In this document: positions 24,101 to 31,811 of the stretch, piece after piece | Layout: every line of letters begins with the position of its first letter | How positions within the stretch are numbered: the first letter of the stretch is position 1 | DNA from: a virus | Virus record (IMG/VR): IMGVR_UViG_3300025769_000223 | Location: 1 to 45,219 of that record | Reading direction: 5' to 3' (one strand) | Length of the DNA: 45,219 nucleotides | Notes under the pieces: generated by a model | What the model was told of the DNA's origin: nothing | The model's input: the letters and a program-made list of their open reading frames with translations, nothing else | The model's database searches: none | Made by a program: the position numbers and the translations under genes

Positions 24101-27100
24101 ATCTTCACTTATTCAAAAAATGGGTAAAGTTACAAGAGTCGATGCAAGTGCTGGTTCAATAAAAGTTATGGGTGCTGGTAGAACGAATGCTACTCCTAAC
24201 CTTGATGAAGGTAGATTATTTGTAGGTAATTCTTCTAACCAATCAGTACAAGGTGATGATACACTTTATGTTGATATGGCAAATAGCCGTGTTGGAATTA
24301 ATACAACTTCACCTCTTTATGCATTACAAACTGTTGGATCAATATATGCTAATGCGGGTTCGTTATTTCTTGATTCAGGTCAAAGATTAAAATGGGGTAA
24401 CTCACAACAGTTTATAGAAGCTACAAATAGTGGCCCAATGGAATTTGGCACAGGTAATGCTATAAGAATGACAATAGATTCATCTGGTAATGTTTCCATG
24501 AGTCAAAATTTAACTGTTACAGGTAATTTAATAGTTAATGGAACAGCTACTACAATTAATACAGCAACACTTGATGTTGAAGATAAAAATATTACACTTA
24601 ACTATTCTTCGGGTGATAGTTCTGGAAGTGCAGATGGTGCAGGTATTACTATTCAAGATGCAGTCGATGCTTCTACTGATGCAACATTTAATTGGAATGC
24701 GACCAATGATAGATGGGAACTTTCTCATAGTTTAAATTTCCAAGACGGTGATCCTATTCTTTGGGGTGGAAATTCAATAGTTCAACATACTGGAACATAC
24801 ACATATATTGGTGATAACGCAGCTAGTAATTCACTAAGACTTACAGGCGGTAACTTAGGTATTGGTAAAAATCCATCTTATAAGTTAGATGTTTCAGGTT
24901 CTATTAATGCTGCATATAGTGCTACAAATGCAAATATTATTGGAATGCATAATGGAGCTTCTGGAGAAGGTTGGATTAGGCCATTTTCAAATGGTGGAGA
25001 TTTTGAATTTAATGTAAAATATCCTGGTGGTGATTCGGATTATATTTTCTATGTAAATGATTCTACAGAATTACTGCGTATTAAAGAAAGCGGTAATGTT
25101 GGTATTGGTACTAACGATCCTCAAAGAAAACTTGAAGTAGTTGATAACATACTTATTGATGGTTCATCAGGCGCAAATTTATATTTTAGACCAAATACAT
25201 CTTATAGTACGGCAGGTAATTTTGGTATATTTACTACAGGCTTATCATCAGGTACATACGAATCTACTATGACTATTAAGGGTTATGGTAGTGGTGTAAA
25301 TGATGTGATGACTATTAAAGGTCTTGGCAATGTTGGTATAGGAGATACGTCGCCGTCATATAAGTTAGATGTAAATGGTACTGGTAGATTTACTGGTGCT
25401 GTAACAATGGATTCAACATTAACATTTAGTAATAATACTGCCACTAATATGCTTAATATGGGTAATAATAATATTATTGGTGTTAATGCGATTCAAATGG
25501 CAGATCCTGGTCCAAATGAAGGAATTAGTTTTTCAAACATTAAGATTTATGAATCTCCCGATGATTTAACAACAAACTCTGCTGGTAATTTCCAAGTTGT
25601 TTATGGTAGTACAAGAAGATTAACTGTTAATAATACTGGTATTGATGTAAATGGTACAATCACTGGTGCCACAAATATTTCAAAACTAGCTGCATCAACT
25701 GCAACTGGTAATATTAATACTGAAGATGGTGCAAATACATGGGCTAAATTAGCTACATATTCTAGAAGTGGTAATTATAACGATGGCTCATTTGTTTATG
25801 CTGTTGTTACAGAAGAACAAACAACTAATAACTCTGGTCTTATTTCAGTAAAAGTTAGATGGCACGATGCTACAGGTTCTAGTTCTCCTACTATAGATGT
25901 TCAATGGATTAGTCTACAATCAGACGGTGTAAGTAATGGTATTGTTAGAACTGATTCGTTTAAACTAATTGGTGATAGCGTAGGCGGAGATATAGAATTA
26001 TGGGTACAAAAGAAAACTAATTATGGTCATGTAGAACTATGGGAATTAGCATATAATAAAGAAACTAGTAACGCAGTAACTGTATCATACGAAACAAATT
26101 CTGCATGGCAATCATCAACTCCAACAGGAACATTAGTTAATAAAACATCTAGTACACTTAAGTTTGATGGTCGACCAGTTATAATTGGTGATAATTTTGC
26201 AAATGATACTGATGTAAAAATAGCAGGTGATCTTTTATTAGAAGTTGCAGCATCACCATCACTCACACTTAAAGATACAACAAATAATGTTACATTTAAA
26301 TCTTATGCACAAGATTCAAATGCATTTACAGGTACAACATCTTCACATAATTTATTAATTGGTACTAATAATACAGAAGCAATTAGAATTAATAATTCAC
26401 AACAAGTTGGTATTAATCAAGGTTCTCCTACAAAAAGACTTCATGTTAAAAATTCTTCTAATGATGATAATAATATTTTATTAGTAGAAGCATCAGGAGC
26501 AACTACTTATGGTGTTTATATAAAATCAGCATACTCTGGTCAGATGGGTAGAGTTGGAGCTTTATCTCAATCAGATGGAGATTTAGACGGAGCAAGTATT
26601 GCCTTTGAAGATTTTGGTAGAGATATAGCTTTCCGTACAAATGAAGGTTCGAATAATAGTGAAAAGGCTAGAATTTTAGCTAATGGCAATGTAGGTATTG
26701 GAGATTCATCACCATCTGCTAAATTGCATGTAGTAGGCTCAGTATTAAATAACAGTATTCAAGATTATGGTATTGCCGCATTTGAAAATTCTAATTTAGA
26801 AGGATTAAGTATAGGTTATGATGCTGATGGTGGATATACTTATCTATATAGTAGAGAAGTTGGAGTTTCAAGTAGAGGACTTCATTTAAATGGTTCTATA
26901 TATGTAAATAATTATGGCGGTAATGTTGGTATTGGAACCACTTCTCCAGATACTAAGTTAGATATTACAACTACTGGTGTTGAAGGTTTAATAATAAACC
27001 AAGATACATCAAGTGCTAGTGTTTCTAGTAGATTATTCTTCAAAGATTCTACAAGAACAAACTTAATAATGAATGTAAGTGGTAGACTAGAATTTAGAAC

Positions 27101-27515
27101 TGATGGTATAATAGGTTCTACATCAGGCACGTATAGAGTTGGTGTAACACCTACATTATTTGATGTTACAACTCCAATTAAAATTGAAGAATATCAAATT
27201 GATACAACAGAAACTTCTACAACTGCAACAACTCAAGTTGCTATTCATACATTTGCAGGTGCTACCTTTAGAAGTGCAAGATATACTGTACAGGTAACTA
27301 ATTCAACTGATTCAGCTTATCATACAACTGAACTATTATTAGTACATGACGGAACAACAGCAAATATAACAGAGTTTGGTACTATCTTTACAGGTACTGC
27401 AGCAGAAGCTACATTCGATGCAGATATTAATTCAGGCAATGTAAGATTACTTGCAACTCCTGCTTCCACAGATAGTATGGAATTTAAAGTTATTGCCCAT
27501 TCAGTTACAGTTTAA
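21180..27515 (+). CDS. Giant tail fibre protein with VGIGTTSP repeats, TTG start
   Basis: A 2111-aa fibre protein. The start is TTG at 21180: AGGAG lies nine bases upstream, the encoded ARKTDIRLRRSNVANAIPGA and DGELAMNTMDGALYF form a typical fibre N-terminus, and the first in-frame ATG would remove part of it. About 14 repeats of the GNVGIGTTSPxxKLxVxG type run from residue 64 to about 1930, a beta repeat common in marine phage fibres. Residues about 870-1010 form a domain with LTKGNVVYISGISGNTVIV. A shared module with LDVEDKNITLNYSSG and NDRWELSHSLNF lies near 1110-1190. The end (about 2010-2111) is a compact beta domain with no S74 motif. It follows its own late promoter and a leader with two hairpins. 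Confidence 0.85.
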   Translation: MARKTDIRLRRSNVANAIPGAANLSDGELAMNTMDGALYFKKSDGTIITAHDNTIMHIDSANDRVGINTTNPTYKLHVGGSGASYLAGGIQLNSTDKITIGNPNQFITAVNDTSLTLATDGSASLTILDNGNVGIGTTSPATALEVAGDITLPSNGQLKFKGTNHYPRIYAASNDLLINLDNGSGSNYTALKIDNVTGNVGIGAATPDKKLTVDGDVKIGNGDAFMSANVAGSTRSLISLGTDNILRIKGNDAEGSSNVISMIAGGNVGIGTTAPEEDLHVVGDVKLTGTLFNGTRDEYTNSNLIRLNQRYTGGAVSGTSYFEQNEYQKVVTITPNGSSENYQVSGTYYVQSAGSIQEVHFVAGLRSGVLPDLTWSIYYDQSNNGTAYIEPFLWTKETTTAGFILGFKVLTGSIFGSVTADIDIIPRNADDKDNVSINTTVQSEQTTIDTGFTNQSFTLRKSVINANTGLGANPGSYRLDVAGNSRISGSVSLVGTLQSYSGAFNIKNIAQDQNLNLQVNDGGTNTTALTVQGTTANVGIGTTSPSDKLHLNGAANAATGVIIGNNNSTRLRLYHDDNAGASLLSTDAVGTEQQLRIRSGSFLALDTGGTSERVRITADGDVGIGTTSPSSVLNVHSSTDPKITISNGGGTSPSPELLFFRQNGVSAKINYNVANKNLILQNDYATADTSGNMYFNTRGANTRMTITGDGNVGIGDTNPSFPLDVNNTSTRVRFKATTGHSNLELSSIAGRDYLLQSLSNGEFTIHDEDSNANRLNISTAGAITFNNAFTFPTSIGNSGQILKVPSTGTTLVWADDAGGGSATVLTDTDGDTKIQVEESADEDVIRFDVAGSEIATMTDDGVILNDGYNFEGGVLGAIKFKAQAGEALTKGNVVYISGISGNTVIVSKADANDSAKMPAFGLAGSTVSLNGAVEIVTFGTLLGVDTSTPSFALGEQLYVSTTAGELTNSVPTGSSSLIQKMGKVTRVDASAGSIKVMGAGRTNATPNLDEGRLFVGNSSNQSVQGDDTLYVDMANSRVGINTTSPLYALQTVGSIYANAGSLFLDSGQRLKWGNSQQFIEATNSGPMEFGTGNAIRMTIDSSGNVSMSQNLTVTGNLIVNGTATTINTATLDVEDKNITLNYSSGDSSGSADGAGITIQDAVDASTDATFNWNATNDRWELSHSLNFQDGDPILWGGNSIVQHTGTYTYIGDNAASNSLRLTGGNLGIGKNPSYKLDVSGSINAAYSATNANIIGMHNGASGEGWIRPFSNGGDFEFNVKYPGGDSDYIFYVNDSTELLRIKESGNVGIGTNDPQRKLEVVDNILIDGSSGANLYFRPNTSYSTAGNFGIFTTGLSSGTYESTMTIKGYGSGVNDVMTIKGLGNVGIGDTSPSYKLDVNGTGRFTGAVTMDSTLTFSNNTATNMLNMGNNNIIGVNAIQMADPGPNEGISFSNIKIYESPDDLTTNSAGNFQVVYGSTRRLTVNNTGIDVNGTITGATNISKLAASTATGNINTEDGANTWAKLATYSRSGNYNDGSFVYAVVTEEQTTNNSGLISVKVRWHDATGSSSPTIDVQWISLQSDGVSNGIVRTDSFKLIGDSVGGDIELWVQKKTNYGHVELWELAYNKETSNAVTVSYETNSAWQSSTPTGTLVNKTSSTLKFDGRPVIIGDNFANDTDVKIAGDLLLEVAASPSLTLKDTTNNVTFKSYAQDSNAFTGTTSSHNLLIGTNNTEAIRINNSQQVGINQGSPTKRLHVKNSSNDDNNILLVEASGATTYGVYIKSAYSGQMGRVGALSQSDGDLDGASIAFEDFGRDIAFRTNEGSNNSEKARILANGNVGIGDSSPSAKLHVVGSVLNNSIQDYGIAAFENSNLEGLSIGYDADGGYTYLYSREVGVSSRGLHLNGSIYVNNYGGNVGIGTTSPDTKLDITTTGVEGLIINQDTSSASVSSRLFFKDSTRTNLIMNVSGRLEFRTDGIIGSTSGTYRVGVTPTLFDVTTPIKIEEYQIDTTETSTTATTQVAIHTFAGATFRSARYTVQVTNSTDSAYHTTELLLVHDGTTANITEFGTIFTGTAAEATFDADINSGNVRLLATPASTDSMEFKVIAHSVTV
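21370..26960 (+). repeat. Dispersed VGIGTTSP coding repeats
   Basis: The 2111-aa fibre has 14 units that fit G-N-V-G-I-G-T-T-S-P-x-x-K-L-x-V, for example SPATALEV, SPSDKLHL, DTSPSYKLDV, SPDTKLDI, with spacing from tens to over a hundred residues and unrelated inserts between. Three weaker copies occur in the next fibre gene (near 28870, 29170 and 29445). Confidence 0.8.
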
Positions 27516-27527
27516 AGAATTCTATTG

Positions 27528-27535
27528 TATAAATA
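27528..27535 (+). promoter_or_regulatory. T4-type late promoter (TATAAATAG)
   Basis: Exact TATAAATA followed by GTATTATAA, 36 bases before the ATG of the 1352-aa fibre gene, in a 56-base gap. Confidence 0.72.
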
Positions 27536-27549
27536 GTATTATAATTTAA

Positions 27550-27567
27550 CCGTGGAGAGTGAAACGG
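27550..27567 (+). promoter_or_regulatory. Hairpin presenting the ribosome site of the 1352-aa fibre
   Basis: CCGT (27550-27553) and ACGG (27564-27567) can pair, leaving the GGAGAG ribosome site in the ten-base loop. From the last G of GGAGAG to the ATG there are 12 bases, rather far; the stem would shorten the effective distance. Short stem, so weak evidence. Confidence 0.25.
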
Positions 27568-27571
27568 AACT

Positions 27572-30500
27572 ATGGCAACAGATCACAATTTTAAAGTCAA
27601 AAATGGCCTCAACGTAGAAGGTGCAGGTCTCACTATTGTAGGGGATGGATCCGAATCTAGGGTTACATCAGGTGGCGAAATCAGATTTAGGCCTGAAGGC
27701 TCATCATCAAATAAAGTCAGAATAACACTAAATACACTTCAAGTTCAAGGTAATGTTAATACAACTACTGGATATCAGGTAAATGGTTCAAATGTTATTG
27801 ACGGGTCTGGAAATTGGGCTGGTGGTTCATTAACTAGTACATCACTAGATATTAATGGTAATGCAACAGTATCAGGATATCTAAACTTTGATGGTGGTGA
27901 CCAAAACGGACTTTTACGAATAGGTGGATTAAATGTAATTGGTAAATCTAATAACTTTTTATATATTGATCCTAGTAACTCTTTTAGTTCAGGAATTTAT
28001 ATTAATAACCAACTAAAAGTTAATGGTGGTTTAATTAGTTCTTATGATGAAGATTTACAATTAAGAGCAGCTGGTACTACTGTACTTACATTATCAAATA
28101 CTGATTCAAGCGCGTCATTTGTAGGTGATGTAGATGTTGCTGGAGATTTAGATGTAACTGGTGATTTAAATATTACTGGCGATATTAATTCGGTATCAGT
28201 AACAGATTTAGATGTTGTCGATAAAACAATCACCCTGGGAGTTGGACAATCTGCTGCTAACTCTACTGGTTCAGGTATAGTTATTTCAGGTGCTAATGCT
28301 AATATTTTATGGCATAACACAAATGATCGTTGGGAATTTAATAAAGACATTCATACATCTGGTAATATTGATCTAGGTAATGCTAGAATATACGCAAGTG
28401 GTGATAGTAATTCTATTCACATACATGCACCTACAGCGATTATAGGACCATCAACTACTACAGCAAGTAACCCATCATTAGGATTATCAACTTATAGATG
28501 GAATGGTTTATTTAGTAGTACAGGTAGTTTCTCAGGCACATTAGCTGTCGCAGGACAATCAACATTAGCACGACCAGTATTGGTAAATGGTGCTCACGAT
28601 AATAGCGGTAAAGCAGATTTTGCCGTAGATGGTGGAGAACAGATATCACTTTATGATGGCCAAGTTCAAATGGGTGGCACTGATATGAACTGGTCTGCAA
28701 GATTTTTCTATAATAGTAGTGGTGGTCATGTTGCAGTTTGGGATAATAATTTAGAATTCTTTACACAAGGTAGTAATACTGGATCTGCTACTGCAAGAGA
28801 TATAATTTTCTCTCCACAAATAAGTGGTACTGCTGTTCCAACAGAAAGAATGAGAATCAAAGGCAGCGGTAATGTTGGTATAGGAACGAATGCTCCAGCA
28901 GCTTTATTACACGTTTCATCAGGCACAAGTGGAGATGCCACTGTCATCATAGAATCTGATACAGATAATAATGACGAAAACGATAATCCACAACTACAGT
29001 TTAAACAAGATGGTGGTATTACGATTGCAAAAGCAGGACTTACAGGAGATGCTGGTCAAATATTTGGCAATTCATTAGGTAATGCTGCTTATTTTGGTAA
29101 TGATGAAGCGGCGGCTGTGCAATTTTATACAAATGCAACAGCTAGACTAACTATTGATAGCTCAGGTAACGTTGGTATTGGAACCACTTCCCTCACAAAT
29201 AAATTCCATGTAAGTGGTAATGCTAGAATTGAAGGCAACCTTATGGTTGGTGGTGCAGCTGCAAATAATGTTCCTGTTAGACCAATTCACATTAAATCTG
29301 CAGGTGATGCAGCAGCAATTCGTATTGAAGATACAACAAATTCTAATCAAGTATTTGATATAAGAAGTACACACGGTACAGGTTTATTATTCATCGATGA
29401 TACAGCCGGTGCCACTCGAATGACTATAGACAGTGCAGGAAGAGTTGGTATTGGTACTGCTCCATCATCTGCAACAAACTTGCACGTACAAGGTAATAAT
29501 TCTGCTGTTTTCAGAGTAGATGCACAAGATGGTGGTTCAGCACCTGCTATGACTGCAAGAATACAGATTCATGGTTATGAAGGCAGAGGTGCAGGAATAA
29601 AAATAAAAGATTCTGTTAATAGTGCTAGTGGTGCAAGTGATAGAGAATGGTTTATTGGAAGTGGTTATAACCAAAGTGGATTTAATATTGGATATGCCGC
29701 TAATGGATCTCAATCATCATATGCCGCACAAAATAAATTTGCATTAGATACTTCTGGTAATGCTACATTTTATGGTGAAATATACGCTAAAGATAGTAAT
29801 TCATCTACTGATCCTACTATAACATTTACTGGTCATACAAATACTGGATTAGCAGTAACTCAACCAGGTGGGTTTGATCATTTATGGTTAGTCACAGATG
29901 GCACTGCTAGAGCATATGCAAATAATTCAGGGTTCTTTTCGGAAGGAAATTTATACTCAGGAAATAGTGCTGATTTTAGAAACTTTGGCGGTGAATGGCA
30001 TGCAACAACTGGAACTACAGGTAATGGATTTAGATTTACAAACACTGCTGATAGTGTAGATGCATTAGTGCTCACGGCGGCAGGTAATGCAACCTTTGCA
30101 GGAACTATTAATAGTGGTGCAATAACTTCTACAGGAAGTATTAGTGGTACTCAAATTGGTGTAACAAATATTGTTACAAATAAAGTTGTTAAGTTTAACG
30201 GATCTATTTTAGATGATTCAAATATTACAGATTCTGGTACATTAATTACTTTAGGTACTTCTTCAGAAGTTACAGGAACATTAACAGTAGATTCTGGCAC
30301 AGCAATGGGCCTTAGAATTGAACACGACACCTTTGGTAATTGTTTAGAACTACATAGAGAAGATGCCACTAATGCAGCTTCAATTACGTTTTCAAATAAT
30401 TCTGGAACTTCTGGAATTCTATTTGCAATACATTCAGAAACAGATTTATATTGGAGAAAAGGAACAGGCACAACAAACTATAGAATATGGACAGAAGAAA

Positions 30501-31630
30501 ATGATGGTGCTTCTTCGGGTTTAAATGCGGATTTACTTGACGATCAACATGGTTCATACTATACAAATGCAAGTAATCTATCAAGTGGAACAATACCATC
30601 TGCTAGATTCCCAGATAATATCTTTGACTCATATCGAAGAGATACAATTGATTCATCTTCTGAAGACTTTAATAACTATTTAACAACTGGCACATATGCA
30701 GTAAATAACTGGTCAGAAAGTGGAGATACAGTAGCAAACGGGCCAACAAACACTACTGCAGGTGGTGCTTATCCTTGGGGAATATTAAGAGTTACAAACT
30801 GGCAAGCTGCATCAGGTTCAAGTTCTGGTACAGGAACTTATGTCTTACAAGAATATTGGCCACATCAAACCGATGTTGTATATTCTCGTATTATGTGGAA
30901 TGGAACATTTACTGGTTGGAGAGCAGCATGGGGTAATGAAAACGATGGATCAGGCTCTGGTCTTGATGCAGATAAACTAGACGGTGTAGAAGGTGCTTCA
31001 TTCCTAAGAAGCGATGCCACAGATACTGCAAGTGGTGTTATAACATTTAGTGATAGAATTAATTTACATGAAATTAGAAGTAATACGAGCCAAGAAGTTA
31101 TTATTAATGCAGGTGAATCTTCATCTTATGCTGCTTCACAAACTGATGAGTATTTATATGTAAATGCTGATACTGGTTTCCAAGTAAATGTAAGTCCAGA
31201 TAACTGGTCAAGTGCTTGGGCAGGTAGAAAAACTTTAACATACGATGGCACAAATGGTCTTGTTACTTCTGGTGGATTTAGCGTTGATACTGGTGGTAAT
31301 TTAAGTGCAACAACAAAATCATTTGATATCGAGCACCCTACAAAAGAGGGAATGAGATTAAGATATGGAGTTTTAGAGGGCCCAGAAAATGGTGTATATG
31401 TACGAGGTAGAACAAAGGGCTCTGTAATTCAGTTGCCCGATCATTGGACTGGATTGGTACATGAAGATACTATTACAGTACAACTAACTCCGATTGGAAA
31501 ATCGTCAGAGTTATATGTAAAAGACATTGCTGATAATAAAGTATTGGTGTCAAATGATACAGAATATTTCTATTATATTATGGCAGAAAGAAAAGACGTT
31601 GAGAGATTTGAGGTAGAATATGAGAGCTAA
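27572..31630 (+). CDS. Tail fibre protein with pyocin-knob-like and 'LEGPE' C-terminal domains
   Basis: A 1352-aa fibre. It starts MATDHNFKVKNGLNVEG, a recurrent fibre N-terminus. Residues about 190-265 hold the shared module with DLDVVDKTITLGVGQ and NDRWEFNKDI. Three VGIG units follow. Around 1025-1105 a segment (NNYLTTGTYAVNNW, YPWGILRVTNW, VLQEYWPH, GTFTGWRAAW) has the layout of pyocin-knob receptor-binding domains. The C-terminus (about 1249-1352) has SFDIEHPTKEGMRLRYGVLE, GPENGVYVRG and LPDHWTGLV, a conserved end domain known from marine phage fibres, different from S74. ATG at 27572 follows a late promoter. The 3' end overlaps the next small gene by 11 bases. Likely a receptor-binding fibre; the receptor is not known. 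Confidence 0.85.
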   Translation: MATDHNFKVKNGLNVEGAGLTIVGDGSESRVTSGGEIRFRPEGSSSNKVRITLNTLQVQGNVNTTTGYQVNGSNVIDGSGNWAGGSLTSTSLDINGNATVSGYLNFDGGDQNGLLRIGGLNVIGKSNNFLYIDPSNSFSSGIYINNQLKVNGGLISSYDEDLQLRAAGTTVLTLSNTDSSASFVGDVDVAGDLDVTGDLNITGDINSVSVTDLDVVDKTITLGVGQSAANSTGSGIVISGANANILWHNTNDRWEFNKDIHTSGNIDLGNARIYASGDSNSIHIHAPTAIIGPSTTTASNPSLGLSTYRWNGLFSSTGSFSGTLAVAGQSTLARPVLVNGAHDNSGKADFAVDGGEQISLYDGQVQMGGTDMNWSARFFYNSSGGHVAVWDNNLEFFTQGSNTGSATARDIIFSPQISGTAVPTERMRIKGSGNVGIGTNAPAALLHVSSGTSGDATVIIESDTDNNDENDNPQLQFKQDGGITIAKAGLTGDAGQIFGNSLGNAAYFGNDEAAAVQFYTNATARLTIDSSGNVGIGTTSLTNKFHVSGNARIEGNLMVGGAAANNVPVRPIHIKSAGDAAAIRIEDTTNSNQVFDIRSTHGTGLLFIDDTAGATRMTIDSAGRVGIGTAPSSATNLHVQGNNSAVFRVDAQDGGSAPAMTARIQIHGYEGRGAGIKIKDSVNSASGASDREWFIGSGYNQSGFNIGYAANGSQSSYAAQNKFALDTSGNATFYGEIYAKDSNSSTDPTITFTGHTNTGLAVTQPGGFDHLWLVTDGTARAYANNSGFFSEGNLYSGNSADFRNFGGEWHATTGTTGNGFRFTNTADSVDALVLTAAGNATFAGTINSGAITSTGSISGTQIGVTNIVTNKVVKFNGSILDDSNITDSGTLITLGTSSEVTGTLTVDSGTAMGLRIEHDTFGNCLELHREDATNAASITFSNNSGTSGILFAIHSETDLYWRKGTGTTNYRIWTEENDGASSGLNADLLDDQHGSYYTNASNLSSGTIPSARFPDNIFDSYRRDTIDSSSEDFNNYLTTGTYAVNNWSESGDTVANGPTNTTAGGAYPWGILRVTNWQAASGSSSGTGTYVLQEYWPHQTDVVYSRIMWNGTFTGWRAAWGNENDGSGSGLDADKLDGVEGASFLRSDATDTASGVITFSDRINLHEIRSNTSQEVIINAGESSSYAASQTDEYLYVNADTGFQVNVSPDNWSSAWAGRKTLTYDGTNGLVTSGGFSVDTGGNLSATTKSFDIEHPTKEGMRLRYGVLEGPENGVYVRGRTKGSVIQLPDHWTGLVHEDTITVQLTPIGKSSELYVKDIADNKVLVSNDTEYFYYIMAERKDVERFEVEYES

Positions 31631-31811
31631 ATTAGTTTATAATAAAACAGATGGTACAGTAACTCTGGATTCTTTAGATGGAAATCCTGTTTCACTTTGG
31701 AATGAAGTTGTATCTGATACTTCTTCACAAGTAATTATTAACCTTGAAATCGAAGGTGATGATTCAGAAGACCATGAAAATATGGAAATGGGAGAAGTAG
31801 ATGGCGACTAG
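31620..31811 (+). CDS. Small acidic protein, unknown function
   Basis: A 63-aa protein, MRAKLVYNKTDGTVTLDSLD at the start and an acidic end (EGDDSEDHENMEMGEVDGD). It overlaps the 1352-aa fibre by 11 bases and the next gene by 11 bases, a pattern of translational coupling. GAGG (31609-31612) stands in front of the ATG as ribosome site. No domain recognised. As the only small gene between two adhesins, it may be a fibre accessory or assembly factor, but the sequence alone does not show this; there is some chance that it is not expressed. Confidence 0.6.
   Translation: MRAKLVYNKTDGTVTLDSLDGNPVSLWNEVVSDTSSQVIINLEIEGDDSEDHENMEMGEVDGD

Noticed and set aside
21370-26960. CRISPR-like or tandem DNA repeat array
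   Set aside because: The VGIG repeats are protein-level repeats of variable spacing inside one reading frame, with diverged DNA; there are no constant spacers.
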